A stretch of 64,000 nt of DNA from an uncultured Bacteroidales bacterium (GCA_902760345.1 CACWFY010000015.1:1-64000), one strand, 5' to 3'. Counted from the first letter of the stretch, positions 1 through 9,958 are shown. Notes: a model not told the origin generated them from the letters alone. Made by a program: numbers and translations.

Positions 1-74
1 TTACTTATCTGTTTATGTAAATCGTGTCAAAGAACTCTTTCTTTAATGCCAGCACCCCAGTTTTGAGGCGAAAG
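1..74 (-). promoter_or_regulatory. Probable rRNA operon leader with boxA-like site (rRNA gene would lie left of the window)
   Basis: Read leftward, the first 74 bases form the start of a transcript made from the promoter at 81-112. They carry GTTCTTTGAC (complement of 26-35), which resembles the boxA antitermination element found in front of 16S and 23S genes in Bacteroidota. No start codon followed by a convincing reading frame is visible before the edge. Seen: strong promoter, boxA-like word, no ORF. Inferred: a 16S rRNA gene begins just outside the window. A plain mRNA leader of an unseen gene is the alternative. Confidence 0.42.
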
Positions 75-80
75 CGGATG

Positions 81-112
81 CAAAGGTACAACAAAAATCT
101 GAAACACCAAAA
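81..112 (-). promoter_or_regulatory. Strong Bacteroidota promoter directed out of the left edge
   Basis: On the minus strand a -33 TTTTG (complement of 108-112) is followed after 19 bases by a -7 box TACCTTTG (complement of 81-88). This is close to the TTTG-N19-TAnnTTTG consensus of Bacteroidota sigma-ABfr promoters and is among the best matches in the window. It lies between the terminator of the penicillin-binding protein gene and the putative rrn leader. Confidence 0.7.
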
Positions 113-134
113 CTTTTGAAACCTTTTTTCAAGA

Positions 135-173
135 AAAAACAAAAGTTTTCGCATTTCATTACAATGCGAAAAC
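135..173 (-). terminator. Intrinsic terminator of the penicillin-binding protein gene
   Basis: Arms 145-154 and 164-173 are perfect complements (10 bp, GTTTTCGCAT/ATGCGAAAAC) around a 9-base loop. On the minus strand the hairpin is followed by a T-rich run (complement of 135-144). It lies 35 bases past the stop of the upstream gene and just before the next leftward promoter. Confidence 0.8.
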
Positions 174-207
174 CTTTACACCTTATTATATATACGCATG
201 TATGAGG

Positions 208-2529
208 CTATTCAAAAATCTCTTCAATATTTTCTTCCTCCATATCACTCAAGCCAGACTCGTCCATCACACACGGATTATAGCCAACTGGCAAATCAAA
301 GATGGCATTTTCGTTATAGCCTAGTGTCTTATCCTTATAAACTTTCTGCATATAAAGAGCAAATACTGGCAATGCCATCGTTGCACCCTGTCCCATCGCC
401 ATTGAGTCGAAATGGATGTCACGGTCATCACCACCAACCCACACGCCACTAACCAGTGTCGGTGTCAGCCCCATAAACCAAGCATCGCTATTATTATTAG
501 TTGTTCCCGTTTTACCAGCCAAATCGCCTTTCATCCCATAACGGAATCGCAAACGACCAGCTGTACCGCCATCGACCACGGCTTTCAGCATATACAACAT
601 CTTGTGAGCGCTCTCTTCACTAATAACCTCGTTCATACGCGGTTGAAACTGTGTAATCACGTTGCCCTCGTTATCTTCTATCCTGGTCACAAACATGTGA
701 GCAGCACGAATGCCATGGTTAACGAAAGCCGTATAGGCACTAACCATCTCACCAACGGTAATCTCACAAGGGCCGAGACATAGCGACATGGACGGATGTA
801 TCTCCGGATTACGGATACCATACTCATGGAGCAAGGTCACAAAAGCCTGTGGGTTCAGCTTACTCATCAGATAGGCCGATATCCAGTTGTTTGACTGTTG
901 CAGTCCCCATTTCAACGTAACCATATCGCCATAGCGTGCACGACTGGAGTTTCGAGGTGTCCAAGGCTGCCCTGCGACCATATACGTCTGCTGGACATTA
1001 GGAGCCACATCGCATGGTGAGAAACCGTTCTCCATAGCTAACGAGTAGAGAAACGGTTTGATGGTTGAACCCACCTGACGACGACCCTCCATTGCCATAT
1101 CATAAGCAAAATGGGTAAAGTCCATACCTCCAACATAAGCTTTGACATGACCATTCTGCGGACATATACTCATAAAGCCTGTACGAAGGAACGACTTGTA
1201 GTAGCGAATAGAGTCGAGAGGTGTCATCACCGTATCTATTTCCCCATGATAGGTAAACACTGTCATTTCTGTCTTTGTACGGAAAGCCTGCATGATGGCA
1301 TCCTCAGAAGCCCCTGCAGCTTTCATGGCACGATAGCGGTCACACTGACGAACCGAGCGCATAAGGATGTTGTTAACCTGATCCATCGAGAGACTGCCAG
1401 AGAAAGGTGCCGTTTTTCGCCCCTTCTTTTCCTTGGTGAATGCGGGCTGAAGGAAACGACCTACATGTTCCTGAACAGCCTCTTCAGCATACTCCTGCAT
1501 GCGTGAGTCAATGGTCGTATAGACCTTCAGACCATCCGTATAGACGTTGTATGGTTCGCCATCCTTTTTCTTGTTCTTATTACACCAGCCATACAGCGGA
1601 TCATTCTCCCAGTTGAGAGAGTCGATATGGAATTTCACCATGTTCCAAACAGGATAATCCTTTTTCTCTGGCTGCTTGGCCATCATATAGCGGCGCAGGA
1701 AATCACGAAAATACTGGGCGATGCCGTCCTTATGGTCGGCCACATGAAACTTCAGTCCAAGTGGTTCTCCTGACAGCTTATCACGCTCTGCTTCAGTGAT
1801 ATATCCCGCCTTCTCCATCTGGGAAAGCACAACATTACGGCGTTCAAGGCATCGCTCCGGATGGCGAACTGGATTGAAATAAGAAGGATTCTTACACAGA
1901 CCGACCAAAAGCGCTGACTCCGTCACGCTCAAATCTTTCGGGTCCTTGCTAAAATAGGTGTTCGACGCAGTCTTGATACCCACGGCATTATGTAGGAAAT
2001 CAAAGTAGTTAAGGTACATTGCCAAGATTTCATCTTTCGTATAATGACGCTCCAACTTCACGGCTATTACCCACTCTATCGGCTTCTGTAACAGACGTTC
2101 CATTACACTATGTGCTGTAGCAGAATAGAGTTGCTTGGCCAATTGCTGTGTTATGGTCGAACCACCTCCGGCACTCTTCTGACCCATCAAACCACGCTTG
2201 ACCACTGCACGTCCCAACGCAAAGAAATCGACGCCCGAATGTTCATAAAAGCGGACATCCTCAGTCGCCACCAAGGCCTGCACCAACGAGGGAGGCAATT
2301 GTGTAAAATCCACCAACACACGGTTCTCGCGATTATAATTCCATGTACCCATAATCTTGCCATCGGCAGAATACACCTGAGTAGCAAAGCGATTAATGGG
2401 ATTTTGCAGTTCCGCAACGGGTGGCATATAACCTATCCACCCCTTGTTGATAGCCAGAACTCCTAGTGTCACTATCAGTATGACAAGGGCCAACAGTCCC
2501 CATAATGCACGAACAAATATTTTTCTCAT
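208..2529 (-). CDS. mrcA: Class A penicillin-binding protein 1A (transglycosylase/transpeptidase)
   Basis: Bifunctional peptidoglycan synthase of 773 residues, anchored in the inner membrane. It polymerises lipid II and cross-links stem peptides in the periplasm. A short cytoplasmic tail and one membrane helix (about residues 10-32) precede a GT51 glycosyltransferase domain with the EDVRFYEH motif (catalytic Glu90) and GGSTITQQLAKQL (122-134). The transpeptidase domain has the SxxK motif STIK (nucleophile Ser488), SNN (546-548) and KTGTT (673-677), so both active sites look intact. Length and order are usual for Bacteroidales PBP1A. The ATG at 2529 is preceded by its own -7 box at 2556-2563, and the divergent neighbour is pyrB. 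The symbol follows the E. coli PBP1a gene; paralogues exist, so the exact name is less sure than the function. Confidence 0.95.
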   Translation of the reverse strand: MRKIFVRALWGLLALVILIVTLGVLAINKGWIGYMPPVAELQNPINRFATQVYSADGKIMGTWNYNRENRVLVDFTQLPPSLVQALVATEDVRFYEHSGVDFFALGRAVVKRGLMGQKSAGGGSTITQQLAKQLYSATAHSVMERLLQKPIEWVIAVKLERHYTKDEILAMYLNYFDFLHNAVGIKTASNTYFSKDPKDLSVTESALLVGLCKNPSYFNPVRHPERCLERRNVVLSQMEKAGYITEAERDKLSGEPLGLKFHVADHKDGIAQYFRDFLRRYMMAKQPEKKDYPVWNMVKFHIDSLNWENDPLYGWCNKNKKKDGEPYNVYTDGLKVYTTIDSRMQEYAEEAVQEHVGRFLQPAFTKEKKGRKTAPFSGSLSMDQVNNILMRSVRQCDRYRAMKAAGASEDAIMQAFRTKTEMTVFTYHGEIDTVMTPLDSIRYYKSFLRTGFMSICPQNGHVKAYVGGMDFTHFAYDMAMEGRRQVGSTIKPFLYSLAMENGFSPCDVAPNVQQTYMVAGQPWTPRNSSRARYGDMVTLKWGLQQSNNWISAYLMSKLNPQAFVTLLHEYGIRNPEIHPSMSLCLGPCEITVGEMVSAYTAFVNHGIRAAHMFVTRIEDNEGNVITQFQPRMNEVISEESAHKMLYMLKAVVDGGTAGRLRFRYGMKGDLAGKTGTTNNNSDAWFMGLTPTLVSGVWVGGDDRDIHFDSMAMGQGATMALPVFALYMQKVYKDKTLGYNENAIFDLPVGYNPCVMDESGLSDMEEENIEEIFE

Positions 2530-2555
2530 CGATATGAATATTCAATGTTTGAGTG

Positions 2556-2563
2556 CAAAATTA
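2556..2563 (-). promoter_or_regulatory. -7 box for the PBP1A gene
   Basis: Complement reads TAATTTTG, a perfect TAnnTTTG, ending 27 bases before the ATG at 2529. No clear -33 TTTG is seen. The region is shared with the divergent pyrB promoter. Confidence 0.6.
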
Positions 2564-2606
2564 CAAAATTCTTTGAAATAATCGCACGTAAATCGGAAAT
2601 AATATG

Positions 2607-2614
2607 TAATTTTG
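2607..2614 (+). promoter_or_regulatory. -7 box for pyrBI
   Basis: TAATTTTG matches TAnnTTTG and ends 21 bases before the pyrB ATG. The short untranslated leader leaves no room for a pyrimidine attenuator of the enterobacterial kind. Confidence 0.6.
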
Positions 2615-2635
2615 TACCCAATTAAATAAATTGAA

Positions 2636-3583
2636 ATGGAAAAGCATGATTTTGTGACGATTGCCAACCTCACAAGAGAGAAAATTCTCTACATGATTGA
2701 AATGGCCAAGGAATTTGAACAGCACCCTAACCGTGACATTCTTAAAGGAAAGGTAGTGGCAACCCTGTTCTTTGAGCCTTCAACCCGCACACGACTAAGT
2801 TTTGAAACCGCCGCCAACCGTTTAGGAGCACGAGTCATCGGCTTTGCCGATCCCAAGATTACCAGTGGCACAAAAGGCGAGACTCTCAAGGACACCATAC
2901 TGATGGTTTCTAACTATGCCGATGTCATTGTGATGCGCCACTACATTGAAGGTGCTGCGCAATATGCTGCCGAGGTCACGGAAGTGCCGATAGTCAATGC
3001 AGGTGATGGAGCGCACCAGCATCCGTCACAATGTATGCTCGACCTCTACTCCATCTACAAGACGCAAGGAACTCTTGAGAACCTGAACATCTATCTGGTA
3101 GGCGACTTGAAATACGGCCGTACCGTCCACTCACTGATTATGGCCATGCGTCACTTCAACCCCACCTTTCATTTCGTTGCTCCCAAGGAACTGGCTATGC
3201 CCAATGAATACAAATTGTATTGCAAGGAGCACGGCATCAGGTACCAAGAGCATACTGCCTTCAATGAAAAGGTGATAGCCGATGCCGACATCTTATATAT
3301 GACGCGCGTACAGAAAGAGCGTTTCAGCGACTTGATGGAATATGAGCGTGTGAAGAATGTCTATGTGCTCAACAACGACATGCTCCGCCTGGCAAAGCCC
3401 AATATGAAGATTCTCCACCCACTGCCTCGCGTCAACGAGATTTCTTACGATGTCGACGAGAATCCCCACGCCTACTACATCCAGCAGGCTGGCAACGGAC
3501 TCTTTGCTCGTGAAGCCATCTTCTGCGATGTTTTGGGCATCAGTCTTGACGAAGTTAAAAACGACAAAACCATCATCAAATGA
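2636..3583 (+). CDS. pyrB: Aspartate carbamoyltransferase, catalytic chain
   Basis: Catalyses carbamoyl phosphate plus L-aspartate to N-carbamoyl-L-aspartate, the committed step of pyrimidine synthesis in the cytosol. The 315-residue protein shows the carbamoyl-phosphate motif [13 protein letters not shown], the [10 protein letters not shown] motif and HPLPRVNEI near the C terminus, all typical of the catalytic chain. Its stop overlaps the pyrI start by 4 bases (ATGA), so the two chains are translationally coupled and probably form the dodecameric holoenzyme known from enterobacteria. The start is fixed by the -7 box 21 bases upstream. Confidence 0.97.
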   Translation: MEKHDFVTIANLTREKILYMIEMAKEFEQHPNRDILKGKVVATLFFEPSTRTRLSFETAANRLGARVIGFADPKITSGTKGETLKDTILMVSNYADVIVMRHYIEGAAQYAAEVTEVPIVNAGDGAHQHPSQCMLDLYSIYKTQGTLENLNIYLVGDLKYGRTVHSLIMAMRHFNPTFHFVAPKELAMPNEYKLYCKEHGIRYQEHTAFNEKVIADADILYMTRVQKERFSDLMEYERVKNVYVLNNDMLRLAKPNMKILHPLPRVNEISYDVDENPHAYYIQQAGNGLFAREAIFCDVLGISLDEVKNDKTIIK

Positions 3584-4026
3584 ATAAGAAAGAACGTCTG
3601 GTTGCCGCCATTGAACAAGGCACAGTCATAGATCATATACCAGCTGGCAAGACCTATCAGGTGGCAAGTCTTTTAGGACTTTTCGACCTGAGCACTCCCG
3701 TCACCATCGGTTTCAATTATCCCTCACAGAAGGTGGGTAGCAAAGGAATCATCAAGGTATCCGACAAATTCTTTACTGACGATGAGATTTCGCGTCTCTC
3801 CGTTGTTGCTCCAAAGGTGATACTCAGTATTATCCGCGACTATGAGGTTGTTGAGAAGAAAACCGTAGAAACCCCCAACGAGATTCGTGGTATTGTAAAG
3901 TGCAACAACCCCAAGTGCATCACCAACAACGAACCGATGAAGACCCTTTTCCATGTAGAGGACGGTCTGCTAACCTGCCACTATTGCGAGAAGGAGCAGG
4001 ACATCAACAAGGTAGAACTGGTATAA
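3580..4026 (+). CDS. pyrI: Aspartate carbamoyltransferase, regulatory chain
   Basis: Regulatory subunit of 148 residues that binds nucleotides allosterically and clamps catalytic trimers together. The N-terminal part is the alpha/beta nucleotide-binding domain. The C-terminal part carries the structural zinc site with four cysteines in the pattern CNNPKC ... CHYC. Length is close to the E. coli protein (about 153 residues). It overlaps pyrB by 4 bases and converges on the GH97 gene with only 3 bases between stops, so no terminator of its own is visible. Confidence 0.96.
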   Translation: MNKKERLVAAIEQGTVIDHIPAGKTYQVASLLGLFDLSTPVTIGFNYPSQKVGSKGIIKVSDKFFTDDEISRLSVVAPKVILSIIRDYEVVEKKTVETPNEIRGIVKCNNPKCITNNEPMKTLFHVEDGLLTCHYCEKEQDINKVELV

Positions 4027-4029
4027 TCC

Positions 4030-5856
4030 TTATTTATTAACGACAAGCACAAAACCACCGCGAGGCTGACAATTGACTTGCGCGGGCAATTTACTGATGG
4101 AGCTAATCTGCCACTGTCCAGAGGCATCATCGGCAAATAGTTGTGCTTTTCCCTTTCCAATAAAACGAAGATTGGTAGCAAGTGTATTAGCATTGTCAGA
4201 CCCATTGATGCCTGCCACATACCATGTATTTCCACTACGGCGTGCCAACACCACACTCTCACCAGGATAACCGCTGACGTAGCGTGTCTCGTCCCACGCA
4301 GTGGGCAGTTTTCCTAAGAACGTCTGCACCTCTTGAGGCTGAGAAAGAAAACTCTCAGGACGATCAGCCAAATGCTGCAAGCCACTCTCAAAGAGTACGG
4401 TAAGTGCTAACTCATGGGCCTTTGACGTGATATGCGGATGCTGCGAGTCACTGAAGGCACAAGGCGTATAGTCCATCGGACCAATGACATTACGCGTGAA
4501 CGGCAGCGTGGCATTATGACTGGCAGCCTTCTTAGTAAAGTGAGGCACATTATTATACCACTCAGCACCATAGACGCCTTCTGTCGAGAGCAGATTGGGA
4601 TAGGTGCGTTGCCAACCGCGAGGAATAGGCGCACCATGAAAATTCACCAACAGATGATGGCGTGCGGCAGACTCCAGCAGATCTTGACAGTAGTCCATAT
4701 TTAGCTGGTTGTCGCCACTGAAGAAGTCAATCTTCACACCTGCTACACCGATTTTCTCACACCATGCAAACTCCTTCTCACGGTCTTCAGGCTTGTTCAG
4801 GCGGTATTTGGGGCCAGGAGCACCATTCACCCACCCCACTGATGAATTGTACCAAATCAGCGGCTTTATGCCTTTTGAATTAGCGTAGGCTACTGCATCC
4901 TCGATGGTCTTGCCTTCGTTGCTAGCAATCTTGTCCATCTCGTCCCATTCGGCGTCGATGAGCACATAGGGCAGATGCAGCATGACTGCCATATCGACAT
5001 ATTTCTTAATAATATTGTAGTCGTTGGAACCATGATTATAGGCCCAATAAATCCACGACACCACGCCAGGCTTAATCCAGGCGATTTGCGTCAACTTGCA
5101 AGGCTCGCTAACATCGGTCACCAGCGTCGACTGTACAATATCTGCCAGCGTGCCAATGATAACGACACGCCAAGGAGTATGCCAGTCGCCTGTCAAGAGC
5201 AAGTCGTTCTGGTCTTGCTTGACGCTGAACACCTCACCTTTATTAAAAAGACTCGATGCGCTCTGCCGACGCTCGATGTTTGCCTCGGTAATCAAGGCGA
5301 ACACGCCCTCAGCAGGCTCCATCAGCAACGGATAGCCCCAATGGGTGTTAATATCCTTCTGCTCCGTTGCTCCGCCAAAACCACCCAACGTCTTCACGTT
5401 GGCTGTTGTCGAGAGCGGAAAAAAGCCCTCATAGCCGTCGCTCCATTGTTGCATCCAGCGCTTTGTCCCTTCAGGGATAACGTAAGCCGTCTGCTCGGTA
5501 GGTACTTTGCTATTTTGCAGGTTCGTATATTCATAACGGAAGACAATGCCGTCATTATAAAGTCGCATTACAATCTTCGCGTCAGGTCCAATAGATGCCT
5601 GATACTCGTTGGCCTGATTGGTGCAATGCAGGCGCTTACCTTCCAGCATCTGGTAGTCGTCCTTTACCTTCTTGACGAAATTCAGTGTGCTGTATGGGAC
5701 GTTGGCTAATTCCAGCACCTTCTGATTCCTGTAGTCAATAACGAGCTTGTTTTCAATGATCTTGGCTGTCAGTTTACCATTGGGTGAGGTTACCGTTTGT
5801 GCCTTCATTGCAAGCGCAAAGACACATACGAGAATAGTTGAAATAATTGGTTTCAT
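4030..5856 (-). CDS. Secreted glycoside hydrolase family 97 protein (alpha-galactosidase/alpha-glucosidase type)
   Basis: About 608 residues with an N-terminal signal peptide ending ALAMKAQ, so periplasmic or surface exposed. The N-terminal beta-sandwich and central TIM barrel are those of GH97, the family of SusB. The barrel contains GVKIDFFSGDNQ with an Asp where the retaining GH97 alpha-galactosidases carry their nucleophile, and STEGVYGAEW with a candidate acid/base Glu. From memory, inverting SusB-type members lack that Asp, so a retaining alpha-galactosidase-like enzyme is the better guess; this is inference. A longer frame opens at 5892 but overlaps the -7 box at 5881-5888, so the Met at 5856 is chosen. 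The gene stands alone with no SusC/SusD partner nearby. Confidence 0.88.
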   Translation of the reverse strand: MKPIISTILVCVFALAMKAQTVTSPNGKLTAKIIENKLVIDYRNQKVLELANVPYSTLNFVKKVKDDYQMLEGKRLHCTNQANEYQASIGPDAKIVMRLYNDGIVFRYEYTNLQNSKVPTEQTAYVIPEGTKRWMQQWSDGYEGFFPLSTTANVKTLGGFGGATEQKDINTHWGYPLLMEPAEGVFALITEANIERRQSASSLFNKGEVFSVKQDQNDLLLTGDWHTPWRVVIIGTLADIVQSTLVTDVSEPCKLTQIAWIKPGVVSWIYWAYNHGSNDYNIIKKYVDMAVMLHLPYVLIDAEWDEMDKIASNEGKTIEDAVAYANSKGIKPLIWYNSSVGWVNGAPGPKYRLNKPEDREKEFAWCEKIGVAGVKIDFFSGDNQLNMDYCQDLLESAARHHLLVNFHGAPIPRGWQRTYPNLLSTEGVYGAEWYNNVPHFTKKAASHNATLPFTRNVIGPMDYTPCAFSDSQHPHITSKAHELALTVLFESGLQHLADRPESFLSQPQEVQTFLGKLPTAWDETRYVSGYPGESVVLARRSGNTWYVAGINGSDNANTLATNLRFIGKGKAQLFADDASGQWQISSISKLPAQVNCQPRGGFVLVVNK

Positions 5857-5880
5857 AGAAGTGTTAGTCGAAATTTTTTG

Positions 5881-5912
5881 CAAAAGTAACAAAAAATATT
5901 GTAACTATCAAA
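5881..5912 (-). promoter_or_regulatory. Promoter of the GH97 gene
   Basis: Complement of 5881-5888 reads TACTTTTG (-7) and complement of 5909-5912 reads TTTG (-33), with a 20-base spacer. The match fixes the start at 5856, because the longer frame would begin upstream of transcription. Confidence 0.75.
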
Positions 5913-5952
5913 ACATTTTCGGTAATCCTTCGATTATTTCATAAATAATGTG

Positions 5953-5960
5953 TAACTTTG
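5953..5960 (+). promoter_or_regulatory. -7 box for glyA
   Basis: TAACTTTG fits TAnnTTTG; a weak -33 (TTCG at 5929-5932) precedes it by 20 bases. The leader to the glyA ATG is about 35 bases. Confidence 0.65.
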
Positions 5961-5999
5961 CAGACCTTTAAAACCCACAAATAAACAACAGACAAAACA

Positions 6000-7280
6000 A
6001 TGGAAAGAGACAATCAGATTTTTGAGTTGATTGAGCAGGAGCACCAGCGCCAGCTGAAGGGCATCGAGCTCATCGCCAGTGAGAACTTCGTTAGCGACCA
6101 GGTGATGGAAGCTATGGGCAGCTATCTTACCAATAAATATGCCGAGGGTTATCCTGGCCACCGCTACTATGGCGGCTGTCAAGTCGTCGACAAGGTTGAG
6201 CAGTTGGCCATCGACCGTGTATGCGAGCTGTTTGGTGCCGAATATGCCAACGTGCAGCCCCACTCTGGTGCACAGGCTAACGCTGCCGTACTGCTGGCCG
6301 TTCTAAAGCCCGGCGACTGCTTTATGGGACTGAACCTCGACCACGGTGGTCACCTCTCTCATGGTTCGCTCGTCAACACCTCAGGTATTCTCTATAAGCC
6401 CGTAGGCTACAATCTGAACAAGGAGACAGGTCGCGTGGACTATGACGAGATGGAGCGTCTGGCTCTGGAGCACAAGCCCAAGCTGATTATCGGTGGTGGC
6501 TCTGCCTATAGCCGCGAGTGGGACTATAAGCGTATGCGCGAAATTGCCGACAAGGTAGATGCCTTGCTGATGATCGATATGGCCCACCCTGCTGGTCTGA
6601 TTGCTGCTGGTCTGCTGGACAACCCCGTAAAATATGCTCACATTGTGACTTCTACCACTCATAAGACCCTGCGTGGTCCTCGTGGCGGTATCATCCTGCT
6701 GGGTAAGGACTTCGACAATCCTTGGGGCTACACCACTCCGAAGGGTGTCGTAAAGAAGATGTCGCAGCTCTTGAACAGCGCCGTATTCCCTGGTCAGCAG
6801 GGCGGTCCGCTGGAGCACGTCATTGCCGCCAAGGCCGTTGCCTTCGGTGAGGCTCTGAAGCCCGAGTTCAAGGAGTGGGCTAAGCAGGTGAAGAAGAATG
6901 CTGCCGTGCTGGCCGACGAGTTGGTAAAGCGTGGCTTCGGCATTGTCAGCGGTGGTACCGACAACCACTCTATGCTTGTCGATTTGCGCTCTAAGTATCC
7001 TGAGCTGACGGGTAAGGTGGCTGAGAACGCCCTCGTCGCTGCTGACATCACCGTCAACAAGAACATGGTGCCGTTCGACAGCCGCTCGGCCTTCCAGACC
7101 TCTGGTATCCGTTTGGGTACTCCCGCCATCACCACCCGTGGTGCTAAGGAAGACCTGATGGTTCAGATTGCCGCGTGGATTGAGGAAGTACTGAACGATC
7201 CTGAGAACGAGCAGGTCATCGCCAAAGTACGCGCCGAGGTCAACGAGACCATGAAGAGCTATCCGCTCTTTGCTTATTGA
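6000..7280 (+). CDS. glyA: Serine hydroxymethyltransferase
   Basis: PLP enzyme of 426 residues that interconverts serine plus tetrahydrofolate with glycine plus methylenetetrahydrofolate in the cytosol. The PLP lysine lies in [13 protein letters not shown], and the N-terminal IELIASENF and [15 protein letters not shown] motifs are diagnostic. Codon use is strongly biased, as expected of a highly expressed gene. The propeller sensor gene follows 11 bases downstream without a terminator, so both may share the glyA promoter. Confidence 0.98.
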   Translation: MERDNQIFELIEQEHQRQLKGIELIASENFVSDQVMEAMGSYLTNKYAEGYPGHRYYGGCQVVDKVEQLAIDRVCELFGAEYANVQPHSGAQANAAVLLAVLKPGDCFMGLNLDHGGHLSHGSLVNTSGILYKPVGYNLNKETGRVDYDEMERLALEHKPKLIIGGGSAYSREWDYKRMREIADKVDALLMIDMAHPAGLIAAGLLDNPVKYAHIVTSTTHKTLRGPRGGIILLGKDFDNPWGYTTPKGVVKKMSQLLNSAVFPGQQGGPLEHVIAAKAVAFGEALKPEFKEWAKQVKKNAAVLADELVKRGFGIVSGGTDNHSMLVDLRSKYPELTGKVAENALVAADITVNKNMVPFDSRSAFQTSGIRLGTPAITTRGAKEDLMVQIAAWIEEVLNDPENEQVIAKVRAEVNETMKSYPLFAY

Positions 7281-7291
7281 TTTAAGCATTT

Positions 7292-9925
7292 ATGAACAAG
7301 CCCTACTTAATCGCTAAACTACTACTGCTTGCATGGCTGTCGCTCTCACTCCCCAATGGTGTGAGAGCACAGCAATGGCAAGCAACACTATCACACTACT
7401 CTACCGACAACGGACTTGCCAGTAATGCCATAGCCTACATGACCCATGACGATTATGGCTATGTATGGCTGGCAACATGGAATGGTGTGTCTCGCTTTGA
7501 CGGTTTCAATTTCTACAACTACAAGACGGGTAACAAAAGTGGCATCAAAGGGCTACACAATCGTGTGGATGCTATTGTCATTGACCAGCGACAGAATGTC
7601 TGGCTGAAGATGTATGACGGCCGCATCTTCGTCATCAACCGCTATACAGACAGTATAGAAGACCCGCTGGAAGGCGTCGACGACCACGACGAATTCAAGG
7701 CCGACTATTTCTTCACACCTTTTGTCACCAGCAGCGGCGACGTGCTGATTTTCTTCAAGGGCGTCGGCCTCTACAAATTCCATCTGGACCGCAACGGCCT
7801 GAGACAGCAGCACGTAATGACTGGTCAGCTGACCGTCACGAGTCTTGCCGAGGGCTATCATGGCGACATCTGGGCAGGAACCGACCAAGGTGTGCGTCGT
7901 GTAGACATGGCCAATCTATCGTTAGAGAAAGCAGTCTACTTCGAAGACGAGCACGTCACGCAAATGGCCTCTAACGGTTACAACATCTTTGTGGCTACGC
8001 GCTCAGGCAAAATCATGCAGTTTAGCTATGGTCAGCAGCCACAGCTGGTCAAGGATTTCGGTCGCGAAATCAGCAGCCTCTATGTCGACCGCCACGGACT
8101 GCTGTGGTTCTCCGACATGGGCGACGGCGTCTATCGCCTGCGTCCCGAAAGTGGCGACATCAAGTTCTTCAAGCAAAAAGTACTAGTGCCCGAGTTCACC
8201 AGTCGCGGTGCCTTCTTCAACGAGGCTATGGGAACGCTGTGGATCAGACTGAACCACGGAGGCTACGGCTACTACAACCGCGAGGCCGACGAGATAGAAT
8301 ACTTCCATAACGACCCCGTCAACCCGTGGAACCTGTCGAACTCCGTCAACGCCAATCTGGAGTTGGACGACGGTGTGATATGGGAATCCACCAGCCGACG
8401 CGGTCTAGAGAAACTGGAGATACTGAAGAACACCATCTCCAGAACGCTGCTCGTGCCTAACGCAACAACCATGCTGGAAAACGAGACGCGCGCCCTGTAT
8501 TACGACCCTCAGCGCCACCTATTATTAATAGGTAACAAGAAAGGAACGCTCTTCCTTATCGACAAGCATGGCAACCGCCAGACCATCCATCAAGACAGTA
8601 ACGGTCAGCCTTTCAGCCGTTTCTACCATATCGGCAAGGACAAGAAGGGCAACTACTGGCTCTGCGACAAGGACAACGGCGTCTACAAGATGACGCCTAA
8701 CGCTTCGGGCGGCTACACCATTATCAATTTCCGCCATCATAACGACGACAAGAATTCGCTGTCCTCTAACAGCGCCTATCAGACGCTGGAAGATGCCGAG
8801 GGCAACATCTGGGTAGCCACCTATGGCGGTGGTGTCAACATCATCACCAAGGGGAAAGACGACAACTATCAGATACTCAACCGCCATAACCTGCTGAAGA
8901 AGTATCCCAGCAACTCGCACCAGCGTGTGCGCACCATCGCCATTGACAAAGAAGGCAAGGTCTGGGCAGGCACGACAGACGGTATACTTTTAATGACCTT
9001 CCACAAGAACAAGTTTACCGTTGCGCCACTCGAAGCACCCGCTGATTGGGAGAAGGGGTTGTCGAGCAACGACATCGTCTGTCTGGCACGCGCCCCACAA
9101 GGCGATATGTGGGTAGGCACCAATAGCGGCGGACTCTGTCGCACAACCACCAAGGACGAAAACGGCGCATGGCAGTTCGAGAGCTACGGCATAGCAGACG
9201 GCCTCCCATCAGAAGAGATTTGCAGCATTACGTTCGACCAGAAAGGCAACGTCTGGTTTGCAACAGACCATACCCTATGCTCGTTCGACGTCAAGAAACA
9301 TATCTTCACCAGTTTCTCAAACCTCGACGGTGTCGACGACACGATGTGCTCAGAAGGGGCTGCCATCACCCTGCCTAACGGCAACGTGCTCTTTGGTACC
9401 ATCAACGGCTACTATGTGGTCGACCGCAGCAAGCTGATAACCAAGACCGGTTCGCTGCTGAAGCTGCGCATCACGGACTTCTATCTCGACGACATGCTGC
9501 AGTCGCCACGACTCACGCCCGACTTCGACTACTACATTCCTGAGAGCAGACGCGTGGTACTGCCTCATCATGGTAGCGACTTTGCATTCCGCTTTGCTGC
9601 ACTCAACTACCAGTATCAGCACCGCATCTACTACCAATACCGTCTGGAAGGCTACGACAATGAGTGGCACAACGCCACCAAGAAGCGTATCGCGGCCTAT
9701 AGCAACGTGCCCGCAGGCACCTATCGCTTCCAGGTGAAGGCCTTCCTTCTGGAGTCGCCCGAGAACTACGACATGCGTACCATTGAGGTGGTCGTGCCGT
9801 CCTACTTCCTGCTGTCTTCTACGGCTATATGGCTTTACCTGCTCATCATCAGCGGTTTAGGCATTGGTGGCTTGTGGTGGTATCAGGAGCAGTTGCGAAG
9901 AAAACAAAAAATAAATGAGGGCTGA
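7292..9925 (+). CDS. Two-component-regulator-type propeller protein with Y_Y_Y domain, no kinase or output domain
   Basis: An 877-residue protein with a signal peptide (ends GVRAQ) and a long series of regulator-propeller repeats (forms such as DDYGYVWLATWNGVSRFDG and DAEGNIWVATYGGGV). A Y_Y_Y domain (RIYYQYRLEGYDNEW) and one membrane helix (about 845-867) follow. This is the periplasmic sensor half of a hybrid two-component system of the kind that senses glycans in Bacteroidales. The protein stops about 15 residues after the helix (EQLRRKQKINEG), so HisKA, ATPase, receiver and AraC domains are all absent. The next 25 bases already contain the ribE promoter, so no remnant of a kinase remains. 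It is either a decapitated sensor or a partner for a separate protein. Confidence 0.85.
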   Translation: MNKPYLIAKLLLLAWLSLSLPNGVRAQQWQATLSHYSTDNGLASNAIAYMTHDDYGYVWLATWNGVSRFDGFNFYNYKTGNKSGIKGLHNRVDAIVIDQRQNVWLKMYDGRIFVINRYTDSIEDPLEGVDDHDEFKADYFFTPFVTSSGDVLIFFKGVGLYKFHLDRNGLRQQHVMTGQLTVTSLAEGYHGDIWAGTDQGVRRVDMANLSLEKAVYFEDEHVTQMASNGYNIFVATRSGKIMQFSYGQQPQLVKDFGREISSLYVDRHGLLWFSDMGDGVYRLRPESGDIKFFKQKVLVPEFTSRGAFFNEAMGTLWIRLNHGGYGYYNREADEIEYFHNDPVNPWNLSNSVNANLELDDGVIWESTSRRGLEKLEILKNTISRTLLVPNATTMLENETRALYYDPQRHLLLIGNKKGTLFLIDKHGNRQTIHQDSNGQPFSRFYHIGKDKKGNYWLCDKDNGVYKMTPNASGGYTIINFRHHNDDKNSLSSNSAYQTLEDAEGNIWVATYGGGVNIITKGKDDNYQILNRHNLLKKYPSNSHQRVRTIAIDKEGKVWAGTTDGILLMTFHKNKFTVAPLEAPADWEKGLSSNDIVCLARAPQGDMWVGTNSGGLCRTTTKDENGAWQFESYGIADGLPSEEICSITFDQKGNVWFATDHTLCSFDVKKHIFTSFSNLDGVDDTMCSEGAAITLPNGNVLFGTINGYYVVDRSKLITKTGSLLKLRITDFYLDDMLQSPRLTPDFDYYIPESRRVVLPHHGSDFAFRFAALNYQYQHRIYYQYRLEGYDNEWHNATKKRIAAYSNVPAGTYRFQVKAFLLESPENYDMRTIEVVVPSYFLLSSTAIWLYLLIISGLGIGGLWWYQEQLRRKQKINEG

Positions 9926-9950
9926 TGCATCAGTTCTCATTTTTTTTTCG

Positions 9951-9958
9951 TATCTTTG
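9951..9958 (+). promoter_or_regulatory. -7 box for the ribE leader transcript
   Basis: TATCTTTG is a perfect TAnnTTTG, preceded by a T-run at 9941-9948. Transcription would start near 9965, giving a leader of about 220 bases before the ribE ATG, by far longer than most leaders in this window. Confidence 0.65.
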
